From: Dasypus novemcinctus
Taxonomy: Eukaryota; Chordata; Mammalia; Cingulata; Dasypodidae
Reading direction: 5' to 3'
Assembly: GCF_030445035.2 (NCBI RefSeq)
Contig: NC_080704.1
Span: 29,626,200-29,690,199 of the forward strand
Length of the DNA stretch: 64,000 nt
Shown here in pieces: positions 48,787-59,713 of this stretch. A model generated the notes under the pieces. It did not search any database. It saw only the letters and a list, made by a program, of their open reading frames with translations, and had not been told where the DNA came from. Position 1 is the stretch's first letter, and every line of letters begins with the position of its first letter. Made by a program: the position numbers and the translations under genes.

Positions 48787-48900
48787 CTCTAGAGCCCACT
48801 CTGTTCCATTCCTCCCAACTTGATGCTGACCTTGTGTCTCTTAATTCACTTTTCTTCTCTCTCCTTCAAAATGTATCTCAGGTGATGTAAAGAAGGATTT

Positions 48901-49439
48901 TCTATCTCAAGTACTGGGTTGGAATACATAGCCAGTGCAATATCTGTACCAAAATAAATGAGGGGTATGAATGAAGAAAATTCAGAGGCAATATTCTGTG
49001 CCAGGATTATCAATCAATTTATGTAGTGTCGGATGACCTCAGAAGACCAGGAGCTCACAAAATCATCTTGCACAGCTCTTTCCCTGTGAAAGCCAGTAGA
49101 TTATAACTGAAATTAAATGAGAGACTTAAGTCTGGCTGATGAAGAAGCTTTTTTTTCTGACAGCCCACTTCCTGTCCTGGGTCCTTTGCCCTGTACTGTA
49201 CCTTCCCTATCTCACATCAATCTGGGATGACACAGGACCCATTCTCTGCACAGTTTGCAATAGGGAAACTGCTCAAGAGTGTGCAGAGATGTGTCATTTC
49301 TCAGGCAACCTTTTATCAAGGAGGCAGGATGCAAGTAGAGGACCCCGATGAATAGTACTGGGGAGATCAACACCCCAGATAATGGAGGACCACACAGAGA
49401 CTGGCTAGCACCTGCTCCTGGACCAAAAAGGCCCCAGGC
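48901..49439. other. No recognised feature
   Basis: Intergenic DNA. The 70-codon frame at 49139-49351 has no recognisable product. Confidence 0.4.
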
Positions 49440-49769
49440 AGGGCTGTCAGGTTGAGCATCCCCTCACACATTCTTCAGGGTGTTCAGAAACATAAGAGCC
49501 TTGGTCTAAGAGGGATGTCCTCAGGTCAGTAGAAAGAGGACCCCAGGTCCTGCCAGGAATCAAGGTGATGACCCTGCCTGGGGACTAAGGTGATTTGACC
49601 CCAGAAGAGAGGGTTTCCCTCAGAGCTACACCCCTGCTGTCTGATAGGAGTGACCTAGGCAGTGGAAGCCAGATGTGGTGTCCCCTGACTTCTCCCTCTA
49701 AGGACTCAGGGGCCACTTCAGAGGTCTCAGAAAGGTCAGGACCTTGATCTTAGGGGAGCAGCCTCATCA
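49440..49769 (+). pseudogene. Orphan MAGE noncoding-exon-like segment
   Basis: The text resembles the noncoding exons upstream of the MAGE-B copies ('gtcaggttgagcatcccctc', 'ggtcagtagaaagaggacccc', 'ggaatcaaggtgatgaccctg'). No coding exon follows before the next LTR and ERV. It is likely the front of the copy C unit, cut off by the ERV insertion at about 49.8-54 kb. Confidence 0.45.
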
Positions 49770-49850
49770 CACCTACAGAAATGCAATAAGTTTAAGAGCA
49801 TGTTTTTCTGGGGTGCATATAGCTCCAAACCATCAGAGGGAGTATATGAA
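49770..49850 (-). repeat. LTR-X end fragment
   Basis: Matches the terminal 80 bp of the repeat at 2193-2655 ('agagcatgtttttctggggtgcata' block). Confidence 0.5.
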
Positions 49851-49859
49851 TTTCAACTA

Positions 49860-52117
49860 ATCAAGGCCTGTGGCAATAGTGAAACCCAGCAGAGGGTTCA
49901 TTTGTCACTTTGGTACTTAAATAGGAATTCCTTGAGGAACCATTATGTCTCAATTAATCCATCCTCTTGGGGCTTAGAGGGGAGTTGGAAGTTCCATCTA
50001 TAGTTCCTTCTTCGAGAGCCCAGCATTGTGTATTGAGAAGTGAAAAGAGTGCCTTGGTCACTATTAGTAAGGTCTGGAATTCTAAAGGGGATAATGAGTG
50101 TCCTCATGAGGCCTTATATTGTCACCCAAGAATGTAGAGACATCCATTATCTTGATTTATGTTTTGGGTATTTGTGAGGCAAGAGATTCCCTGAGTTCTT
50201 TACCCTCAAGGTGGAAACTCTTAAGCTACAGTCCAAGAATTTGTAAAAATAGACAAATAGGGCCATTTTTTGGCCAGACCATCCAGTGCCAAGACGACTG
50301 CCTGAAGTGTGGCCAATTGTGCTGGCTCAGGGACATCCTGGTTAAAGAATGAAAAGCAGCAACATTCCATGGAGTTCCATCATATATAATGGTGGTAATG
50401 CTGTCTGGAAAGTCTGTGAACTCCCACTGCTGTTCACTCAGTTGTTCCCAAGGGGTCTGAAAGAGGAGTGACCCCCTCTAGAACCATGGCATCTGGCAAG
50501 TGACTGAGGACAGAGGAGGCCACCTCCTCCTACAGGTGGTATATGCCAGAGGGCCCAGGTTTTGTGCCATCCTGTATCAGGGGGGTCTCAGTAGCAGTGC
50601 CAAGCTTACAGTGTGCTGCTTTCATAATCCAAGGCATAATGGGTAGCTGGGTACTCAGGGCCTGTGAGAGCCTCTATTTCCAGGAGAGCTCAGATGTGGT
50701 CAGCAAACACTGCTCTAATGGTGTGCAATACTGGGCCAAGGAGAGCAGTTTCTGATGTTTCTAAGAGCATCAGAAGCCTATAGACAACTTATGGCAACCA
50801 TGGGTGGTCCAGAGACTCCAGGAGGCTTTAGAAGAGACTGCTAAAGCCTCCGCAGTGAAGGAGTCTCTGAGGGCACTAACAGGAATGCCTGTTGATTTCA
50901 ATTTGGACAGATTCTAGATGCATTTGTTGGAGGGAGCCCAGTTCAACGTGGGCCAATTTGCAAGGAATGCATCAGTGAGATTAAGTAAAATCTGTAAATG
51001 AGGAAACCAGAATTCAAAAGACTAAAAGGAGTTGGGACTTGTATTAACATTTTTGGTGCTGAAAGGATCAATAGCTGTTTCTCGACAGTGTCAGGGATAG
51101 ACAAAATAATTTTAGGTATTAAAGATGGGCAGAACATTGCATTATGTCTGAGGCATTGGCCCATCCTCTTTTTGTAAGCTCTTTTTGGGGGGTATTTGCA
51201 TGTCCTTAAGGAGTGTGTCAAACAAATCTCCTCAGAGGAGGTTACCATTAATGTAACGTCATTCTTCCATGCCTGGAGAAAGGTGGATGCAGGTAAGGTC
51301 TTGCCTCAAATGTATGTGTAATTACAAGTCTGCTGGGGTACCACCTGGGTAGCCTGCGAAAGGTTTATTGAGTGCCTTCGAAGGTGAAAGTCAACTGTGG
51401 CAGTGAAGGCTGGTGAAACAGGCACCGAACAGAACATGTTAGCCAGATCTATAATAAGATATGTACCATTTGCTAATTGGATGGAATCAATAACTTCAAT
51501 AACATTGGTCAATAGGTATGGGGGCCTTTATGAATGGGACCACAGCACTAAGATTGCAGTAATCCACCATAAGGCACCATTCATTCTTTCCAGGTTCAAC
51601 AGACCAATTTGGGCTCCTAAATGAAAAGGCAGTGGGGATAACTACCCCTTTAATCAGCAGGTCTCATATGATAAATTTCAATCATTGAAGGTCCTGTTTT
51701 GATATACATTGGGCTATATTAACTATTTTAACACATGTGGGGGGTCCCATTTTTTTCAAGCCAGTGTGTAAGTGCCAAAGACCTTTAATTTTAATTTAGT
51801 AATCATTGAGTCAGCGCATCCATGCCCTCTATGCCCTAAATACCACCCATTTAGGGCAATGGGTGCTATGAACATGGGGAATTTAAGCCAGACAATAGTC
51901 CTGATGGTTGAGGTGTCCTCTATTTTGTCCTCAATTTTATATTCATTTACTCTCCTAAGTTTACAGGGGGAGCCATGTTGTTTATAGGGGGAGCCATGTT
52001 GTTTATAGGGGGAGCCATGTTTAAATTAAGTGTGATTCCCAGATATAACTGCAATTTGAGCCCCTGAATTGATTAAGTCCTTAAAGGTTTGCCAATCAGT
52101 ACATTTCAGCAGATGTT
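49860..52117 (-). mobile_element. Second reverse-strand ERV pol remnant (protease, RT)
   Basis: Reads right to left. A protease-like active-site motif NSGAQ (Asp replaced by Asn) lies at about 52030-52080. RT N-terminal text follows at about 51540-51640, and an RT palm block LANGTYLIIDLANMF is in the frame 51306-51512. Degraded RT thumb/RNase H-like sequence runs down to about 50470 and beyond. Frameshifts and stops are frequent. The RT block is of a different lineage from the ERV at 32.7-35.1 kb. No env or LTR pair is recognised. Confidence 0.6.
51965..52021 (+). repeat. 21-bp tandem repeat, about 2.7 copies
   Basis: Units AGGGGGAGCCATGTTGTTTAT start at 51965, 51986 and 52007 (the last is partial). 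They lie in the protease-proximal part of the ERV. Confidence 0.9.
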
Positions 52118-52131
52118 AAAAGTTAATTCAG

Positions 52132-52548
52132 GGAAGCAGACTTGGTCCAGTGGATAGGGCGTCCGTCTACCACATGGGAGGTCCGCGGTTCAAACCCTGG
52201 GCCTCCTTGACCCATGTGGAGCTGGCCCATGCGCAGTGCTGATGTGCACAAGGAGTGCCATGCCATGCAGGGATGTCCCCCGCGTAGGGGAGCCCCACGG
52301 GCAAGGAGTGTGCCCCATAAGGAGAGCCGCCCAGCGCGAAAGAAAGTGCAGCCTGCCTAAGAATGGCGCCGCCCACACGGAGAGCTGACACAAGATGACG
52401 CAACAAAAAGAAATACAGATTCCTGTGATGCTGACAACAACAGAAGTGGACAAAGAAAATGACGCAGCATATAGACACAGAGAACAGACAACCGGGGTGG
52501 GGGAGGGGGGAAGGGGGGAAGGGGAGAGAAATAAATAAATCTTTAAAA
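52132..52548 (+). mobile_element. Das-SINE nested in ERV, perfect target duplication
   Basis: Full-length copy with head at 52132-52205 and A-tail at 52543-52548. Identical 14-bp flanks AAAAGTTAATTCAG lie at 52118-52131 and 52549-52562. It is inserted immediately upstream of the ERV protease motif. Confidence 0.9.
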
Positions 52549-52562
52549 AAAAGTTAATTCAG

Positions 52563-54215
52563 ACATAAGTTGTAGCGACACAAAAGCCAATCAAAAATAA
52601 AATACATTTTTTTAAAAAGCCAGTCCACATCCTTTTATCTTGCTGTATAAATTATTTAATTTGGATTTCTAATTGGGCCAAATGGTGGACCTTTGTTTCA
52701 ATTTCATATTTCTTTGTTTCCTCCCCCCACATCCAGTTTCCTCCCTCCCTCCTTCCTCTCTCTTTCTTATCTCTTTTTTTTTTCATTTGTCACTGGATGT
52801 ATTTCAGGGTAGTATGGTGCATCCTCATTATCCTGTTCATATTCACAAATTTCTTCACCCAGAGAGCCTCAAATCAGTATTGTAAGAGTTAGGGGCCTCC
52901 TCCTTTGCAATGGTTGCTTTATAGGATTTAATGATCCTGGGCATAAGTTGGGTGTGAATTAACCCCTTTACTGGGTCACAAGGGTGACATAGTGTTTTCC
53001 CCATAACCCTGAGGATTGGGATTTTTGTTGCAACAGAGGTATAGGCAATAGAGTGATGCTACTGAAAAATCTGGGCCCTAAACCCCAAGATCAATGGATG
53101 GAAACCATCCTCAGCTATAGCCCCACCTTTACTGCTTCATGAGCTTCCTTTTATATGCTCTCCCTTTTCTCTCTGTACCAATTCCCCCTGAATAGTTTGA
53201 TTGCTTGCCACAAAATGGTATTCACTTTCCATCTCTATCCAATCACTCGTGGTACATACCTCTGGACAGTTACTGGGATGTTCAGGAGCCCGGTGGCCCA
53301 CCTCGTAGTTCCCAGGAGTACCAGTCAATCTCCCTGTGGCCAGGGTCCACATCTACTGAGGGAGCCCTTTGGCATGCTGGTAAGCAGTAGTGCTAAGCAA
53401 AGCCCAGGAACACTGGCTGGGGGTTTTGCATTGCAAGAGTAGTTTAGTTACCTCCTTTAGCGATTTGGGGAAGAGCTGGTACCAAAAGCTCCTTCTCCTT
53501 CTCATTTTCTTTTTTTTTTTTCCATCAACACCTGGGCCACAGGCCTCCATGGACATGCCCTTTCATATCCTTGGAAGTCAGGAGAACAGACATAACAGCA
53601 AGCAAGAGAAGCAGCAGCAAAGAAGATGGGCAAGATCACTACCCTTGCCTGAACAACACTGACTTTTGTTAGGCATCCAGGGTACCATGCTTCATCCTCC
53701 CTGGACTGGTGGTCTCTTTCCTTTCTACAAACTCCACAAAGGTCTGTCCTCAGGCCGTCCTGAGGGTGCACAATTACAAACAATAGAGCTGCCCTCAAGC
53801 AACCAGTGATGGTCACCAGGCTAGGCACAGTGACAAGAAAGCTCTAGTGCAACCTTTGGTAAGCAGTGGTCAAGAGCCAATCAGTTAGTGTGCTGTGTTG
53901 TCACTGCTTTTATGGTGGGAACAGCAGAGATCACCTGCCAACACAGGCCGCAACCCACAGTACATCACTGTGGGGTGTAATCAGTCAACAACATTTCTCC
54001 TCCTGGGTCAGACAGTGTTTTATGGTGGGAAGAGATGGTAACACCTGGCCAAGATAAAAAGTGCTGTGTAAGCTGAAGTACGAGCTCACCAGTGATTGGC
54101 TGTTTCATCCCCAGGCAACCTTTGCTGTATCACAGAACCAGTTAGTTAGCAAAGAGCAGTTAGTTAAAGCTGATCAGATGTCCTCAGTCATGGCTGGGAC
54201 ATTCTGTTCTTGATG
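52563..54215 (-). repeat. Probable upstream (gag/leader) part of the reverse-strand ERV
   Basis: Continuous with the protease region across the SINE. Fragmentary minus frames (53137-53352, 53353-53556, 53502-53828) could be gag remnants, but I recognise no gag motif. An LTR could lie near 53860-54215. Confidence 0.3.
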
Positions 54216-54227
54216 TGATTTGTTTTG

Positions 54228-54361
54228 TTTTTTTGTTTTTTTTAAGATTTATTTTTTTTATTTATTTCTCTCCCCTCCACCCCCCCCAGTTGTCTGCTCT
54301 CTGTGTCCATTTGCTGTGTGTTCTTCTGTGACCGCTTCTATCCTTATCGGAGGCACCAGGA
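54228..54361 (-). mobile_element. 5'-truncated Das-SINE
   Basis: Tail, C-run and the first 60 bp of body on the minus strand, stopping at 'aggcaccaggaattc'. The flanks share ATTTGTTTT. Confidence 0.75.
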
Positions 54362-54950
54362 ATTCATTTGTTTTAATTACTTCCTATTACCCCATTGATG
54401 AGAGTGGTATACCCACCCCAGGGTTATGGGAATGGCCCAACAGACAACTTCCTACACTGGACAGATGAAATCATCAGCAGGTTATTAGTCACATAGACTC
54501 ACGGTCCAGGGGAGGAAGACACTGCCAGCCACACAGAGCCACTTGGGAAGAGAATGAACAACCAGGGGCTATAGGGAGCAGTCTTTGGAGTATCAAGAGG
54601 GTGGGAAGCTTCCTGGTTTCCATGGGAAAATGTCAGTGGCTTGTTTAAATAATTCTGCAGGATAGCAGGAAACTGAAATCTGCTACCCAAGGATAAGGAG
54701 GAATGGAAGCTGGCCCTTGATAAGGAGGGTTGTTTGACTAGGGGGCCTTATCAGTGGGAGCCGAAGGGGAGTGCACTCACAGGTAAGCCATTTGAGGCAA
54801 CCCAATTTTACCTGATGTCAAGGCAGTACATAATAAGGACCCATAATTTTAGGCCTTATAGCCAGGGGACCTCTCAAATCGTAAAAGCAAGTACACCAAA
54901 GGATCTCTTCCTTACTATCAGCCTTAGTACACCAGGCAGCTCTCACTTCC
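54362..54950. other. No recognised feature
   Basis: Intergenic DNA. Frames 54499-54690 and 54734-55009 show no motif. Confidence 0.4.
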
Positions 54951-54958
54951 TCCTAGGG

Positions 54959-55126
54959 CAGGGATTCTTAACTTTTTTTGTTCCACGGACCCCTTTGCCA
55001 GTCAGGTGAAAACTACAGGCCCCTTACTAAGTCCACACTACACTGTCTATTATTTAATAAATATGTCACACCCACACCAACACGTCCCCACAAGAATAAT
55101 GTTCACAGACCCCTTAAGAACCCCTG
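54959..55126. mobile_element. hAT-type nonautonomous DNA transposon, perfect 8-bp duplication
   Basis: The 168-bp element has inverted ends CAGGGATTCTTAAC and TTAAGAACCCCTG, with identical 8-bp flanks TCCTAGGG at 54951-54958 and 55127-55134. It is the same family as 48587-48786, with a shorter interior. Confidence 0.9.
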
Positions 55127-55149
55127 TCCTAGGGTGTCACTGGGGATTT

Positions 55150-56829
55150 CAGGACTTAGTATGAGATGATAAGCCTAAGAAAGGAAAGGAGGATTTCTAG
55201 GTCATGGGATGAGTCAAGGTTAAGACTTTGAGTGAAGAGTGAGGGGAATACGCACCCCAGAAGAAAGGGGACTCTGTAATATCTGTTCCTCTCTCAGACC
55301 TGGGAAGCCACAGGCAGGGATAGCTAGATGTGCCACCTTCTCACTTCCAGCCCTGAGAACTCAGAGAGGTGAGAGGCTTAGTCTGAGGCTGGTAGACTCA
55401 GGTAAGTGGAAGGAGGAGTATCTGGTTTGCCTGAGTAAGAACTAAAAGGATCACCAACCCCAGAAGAGTGAGGACCCATAGAGTCTTGTCCCTGCTGGTA
55501 GCTCTCAGAATCCTAGAACAGCTGTGGCAGGATGTGGCTCACTCTGACTGCAGCCTCTGGGGACTCAGGGTAGTGAGGGCTTTGGTCTGCAGAAGGAGGA
55601 GTTCCAGGTTGTGCTAGAAGTCAAGGTGAGGAACCTGAGGACTGAGGGGTTGAACCCCATAACAACAATGGCACCACACAATCCTTCCCCTATTGTCAGC
55701 CCTGGGAGGCCTCAGGCATAAACGTCAGGCAAAGGCATCCCTCAGTTCCTCCTTAGGGTAAACAAAGAAGTCAGAGCCTTGTTATGATGGGAATGGTCCC
55801 AGGCCAGAAGAGGAAGGAATTTTATGCCTTCCAAGGAGTCAAATGGAGGACCTCCAGTGAGGACCCATGGGACCACTTACCTAATCGCCTCCACCTGTCT
55901 TCCCTAACTTTCACCTTGAGACACCACAGGCAGATGTGGCCATATGAGGCAACCTTCACTTGCTTATGTTGGGCCTCAGGGTGGTACAGGCCATACTATG
56001 AGCCAATAGGCCTCAGGTCAAGAGAGAGAGGATCCCTAGGCCTTCCTAGGAGTCAAAACATAGAAGTTACATGAATATAAATGTGAATAAAAGGGGCAAG
56101 AAAAAATATGGCCCTTTCTCTGCTTTCAGCCCTTGAAGGCCCAGGACACTGGAGTCAGCAGCAGCTCTTCCATCATTTCTTTATAGCAGATCTAAGGGAG
56201 GAGAGATCCATAGCTTCATGGTAGAGCCACCGAATAGCAGAAAGTAAGCATCTCAGGACATACCTAGATCCAAGGTGAGTGCCCTGACTAGGACTGAGGA
56301 ACCTAAAAAACCCAAGACAGAGAGGACCCAACAGATCTGTCAGCACTGGATGTGGTTCCCTTTGAGTGGTGGTGAGCTGAGGTACCCCTTTACTTCCTCC
56401 TTGTGAGTCACAGGGAGTTTCGAGGTGTCAACTTCAGAGCAGGGAGTGCAGGCCCCATCAACATTCAGGACATGATGGTCCTAAATGCAAATAGAGAGGA
56501 CCCCTCACCTCAGAATAGAAGTGGCCCAACTGTCAGTCTCTGCTGTCATCCCCAGTAGGTGCCAGCCACTGCTGGCAGGCTGAAGCTTAATGCTCCCTAT
56601 ACCTTTTTCCGCAAGGCTGTCAGTGGACAGGCTAACCAGGAGAACAGCAGTCTTGCGAGTTCCTAGAACAGTGACCTCAAGGAAACCCAGGGAAGAAGCC
56701 TTCTTTAAATCCAAGGTTGTAGCTCCCTGCTGAAAGAGCACATACCATCACATCCTCACTGATCCAGTGGGCCAGCACCCTCTGCTCTCCTTCCCACACT
56801 TGGGCCTGCTGTCCGTGAGCAGAGCCATC
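55150..56829 (+). pseudogene. Array of MAGE noncoding-exon-like segments upstream of copy C
   Basis: At least five related blocks occur around 55180-55250, 55380-55450, 55580-55650, 55770-55870, 56020-56060 and 56190-56290. Each has the pattern 'agaggagt(c)cc(c)aggt...aagtcaaggtgag', which includes a donor-like GGTGAG. The same pattern occurs near 23130-23420 and 43130-43420. The text just before copy C (56700-56765) matches the region before copy A's acceptor. The exons are inferred, with no transcript evidence. Confidence 0.5.
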
Positions 56830-57602
56830 ATGCCGCACATTCAGGTGAGTAAGCCCCATGCCCAGGAGAAACACCACCAGGTTCTTGAGGGTGCTCAGGC
56901 CACTGCAGCAGCAAAACAGACCCTCATCCTTCCCTACTGTATTACTTCTGTCTGTACAGTCCCCAGGGGTCTCACAGAATCCCATCCACCATCACTTCCA
57001 TGAAAGCTATTTCATGTTCAAGATCTGATGAAGGTGCCAAGAAGCCAAAATAAGAAAAGTCCAAGTTCCTTCTAGGTCCCACCCTCCACTGAGAGCACCT
57101 GCAAAGATCATCCAACCAGGAAGCCAGGTTTGTTGATTCAGTTCCTATTATACAAGTATAAGGTGAACGAACCCATTGCAAAGGCAGACATTCTACAGAT
57201 TGTCAACAGAAGGAAAGAGACCAATTGCCTGAGATACTCAGAACAACCTCTGAGTGCACGGACCTCAGAAAGAAAAGATGCACTTCAGCCAGGAAGCTTA
57301 TCATCAGAGAGATTTGGTGCAGGAATAGTACCTAGAACACTGGCAGGTGCCTCACAGTGCTCCTCTACGATATGAGTTCCTGTGGAGTCCAATGGCCCAT
57401 GATGAAACCAGCAAGATGAAAAGTCCTGGAGGTTTTGGCCAAGGTTAATGATACTGTCTCCAGTGCTTTCCGGACACAGTATGAAGAAGCTGTGAAGAGA
57501 TGAGCAGGGGAGGGGTGGAGCAAGAGTCACAGGAAGGGCTGGCAAGACCGCCCTGTTAGGGCATGGCCCAGGGCCTAGGCCAGCAGCTTCTCCTACTCCT
57601 AG
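56830..57602 (+). pseudogene. MAGEB: MAGE-B pseudogene, copy C
   Basis: A decayed MAGE-B coding exon. The N-terminus is recognisable (MPHIQVSKPHAQEKHHQ at 56830). An early stop occurs at 57001-57003. The first part of the MAGE homology domain is seen at 57130-57200 (LIQFLLYKYKVNEPIAKADIL), then a frameshift. The sequence then jumps from the equivalent of FGLELKEVDP directly to the TEDLVQEKYLEYRQ block near 57310, losing about 80 codons (the middle of the domain). The rest (YEFLW..., SKMKVLE..., VNDTVSSAF, about 57375-57500) is spread over frames, with a stop after the EEAV block. It cannot make a MAGE protein. It resembles copy A more in its flank and copy B in EKYLEY. Confidence 0.85.
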
Positions 57603-58015
57603 TGAGAACTGAAGCAGATAACCTTTGCTTTGTGGTTGACCGTGCTCAACTTTTTAAGTACTGGAGGGCAGAAGTGGGACTGGAGGAAACACAGTGTATA
57701 CCTTTTTTTATGTTTCTGTTATACCTGGGTAGCTTAGAGATTTATCTCCTTTTTGTATTTTTCAAATGGTGTTCCTTTAGTATAAGTTTTATTTAGATTG
57801 GGAAATTATGTTTATAAATGATCTGAATCACTCATTTATGTCTCTCAGGTTCAAAAGTGAGAGTTTTTGGTATTTTGTAAAACAAAGTAAAGGCCTTCAT
57901 TATTTTTGTATGATTTCTAACAAGGTAACATGGTATTGAAATAAAGATATTCATGGAAATGTCAAAGAACCCTGCAATAGTTGATGTAAAAAATAGAGAA
58001 AAGAGAAGGAAATGG
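57603..58015 (+). repeat. 3' flank of copy C with a poly-A-like signal
   Basis: Shows the 'aagtactggagggc...gggactggaggaaac' block seen after copies A and B, and the 'atggaaatgtcaaagaaccctgcaata' block shared with 25468 and 46428. AATAAA lies at 57940-57945. The similarity ends at about 58010. Confidence 0.55.
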
Positions 58016-58023
58016 TAATTTTT

Positions 58024-58150
58024 TTAGCTTTCCTGGCTTCTAAAGCAAATACCATGCAATGGGGTGGCATAAACAACGGGAATTTATTGGCTTATAGCTA
58101 TGAGGCTAGTAGAAGTCCAAAACCAACATGTCATCAATATTGGGAACAAT
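58024..58150 (-). repeat. LTR-X fragment
   Basis: Matches the left part of 2193-2655 ('aagcaaataccatgcaatggg', 'gggaatttattggct', 'gaagtccaaaa' blocks), ending at about 58140. Confidence 0.55.
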
Positions 58151-58575
58151 TTGGTTATGAGCCATGGCTAAAAAAAAAAGAATTATATTTTTGCACAAAC
58201 TGTGGGGCCACAGTATAAATTAGAGGGTAGTCAAGAGTAACCATCAAGGGACCTTGACCTCTTGAATATAATGCTCTCTTACAGTTTGGATTATATTGTA
58301 AAAAGCTTAGTAAATGGGATGAAATACCTTATGTACAATGTTTTATGGCCTTAGCCAACAATGCCAAACTTCAGCATCAATGATTTTGGCATGGAGTGAT
58401 GTTAGCTAGCCAAAGGCCAGGTTCAAGTCAGAAACCAAAGAAAGGAAAGAAACCCCTTCCTGATTCAAATCCCTCAGATGAAGAAATGGACTCTCTCCAG
58501 GCTCCGACTGCCCCTCTGCCTCCTCATAAGGGTGGGATGGAGAGTGGGAAGGAAGGATGAACCCGAGTGACCTTT

Positions 58576-59010
58576 TTTTCTTTTAAAGATTTTATTTTTT
58601 TTATTTATTTCTTTCCCCTTCCCTCCCCTCCCCCCCCACCCCCAGTTGTCTGCTCTGTGTCCATTCACTATGTGTTCTTCTGTGACCTCTTCTACCCTTA
58701 TCAGCAGCACCGGGAATCTGTGTTTCTTTTTGTTGCGTCATCTTGTTGTGTCAGCTCTCCGTGTGTGCGTGCGGCGCCATTCCTGGGCAGGCTGCACTTT
58801 CTTTCATGCTGGGCGGCTCTCCTTACGGGGCGCACTCCTTGTGCGTGGGGCTCCCCTACGCGGGGGACACCCTGCGTGGCACGGCACTCCTTGCGCACAT
58901 CAGCACTGCGCATGGGCCAGCTCCACACGGGTCAAGGAGGCCTGGGGTTTGAACCACGGGCCTCCCATGTGGTAGGCGGACGCCCTATCCACTGGGCCAA
59001 GTCCGCTTCC
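58576..59010 (-). mobile_element. Das-SINE nested in ERV gag
   Basis: Reverse-strand full-length copy with its tail at 58576-58600, C-run at about 58630-58645 and head ending at about 59010. The flanks share AGTGACCTTT (58566-58575 and 59015-59024). Plus frames at 58567-59019 are its usual antisense frames. Confidence 0.88.
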
Positions 59011-59369
59011 CCCAAGTGACCTTTAGAACCTCCAGGAATGGCCTCCCCAGCTCACACCCTGAATGGTGCCCAACTCGGTCAGGAAGTATCCTTCTCAGCT
59101 GGGCTATTTCCATTGAGATTCCAGCTGGAATGGACTAACAGGGGAGATCAAGAGGCTATCTTTATATCCATACCCCGTTCTCAAATTCAGATTTGGACAA
59201 CTGGAAGGACTGAGTCCCCGTTATCGGGAAGATCCTCAGGAAATGGAAAACCTATTTAACTCGATTTTTGCCACACATGATCCTAATTGGGCAGACAGAG
59301 AGTTCCTGCTAAATGTAATGTTAACCTCTGAAGAGAGACGGATGGTATTGGAAAAAGCCCATGACTATG

Positions 59370-59713
59370 GGGATTAGTTCCATCACCTTGTGATTAAGTG
59401 ATTAAGTGATTAAGGCTCATCTGTTCTTGCTTCAGGGCAAAAAATCTCTGTCCTTGCTTATCTCTGCATAAGCTATCTCTTTTCACTTGAAGTTCGAAAA
59501 TGGCTTCCTCTTGCCCTTTCTGCTGCTAGACAGAATGTGAATCTAGAGAAAGGTTTCTTGTTCCAAGACAAGGCATCTTTGGGAAATTTAACATTAATCA
59601 CAGCCCTTGGCTGAATTGAAAAATGCATGGTATATAAGCAAGAGAAATAAACCAGACAGAGCCCTCCCTGCATATGAGTTTTGGTGTGTGAGTCTTTCAT
59701 TCCCACAGCACAT
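59370..59713 (+). mobile_element. Solo-LTR-like insertion in ERV gag
   Basis: A 344-bp block interrupts capsid-like sequence between 59364 and 59720. Direct repeat ACTATG flanks it at 59364-59369 and 59714-59719. It contains a TATATAAG box (59631) and AATAAA (59646), as in a short LTR. A GTGATTAA-type triplication lies at its left edge (59390-59415). The boundaries are approximate because TG...CA ends are not clean. Confidence 0.5.

Larger units (their letters stand above)
46113..48900 (+). repeat. 3' flank of copy B, paralogous to copy A's 3' flank
   Basis: Matches 24691-26900 in order, interrupted by the copy-B-specific SINEs at 46763 and 47925 and the hAT element at 48587. It shows that duplication extended at least 2 kb beyond the coding exon. 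Confidence 0.75.
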
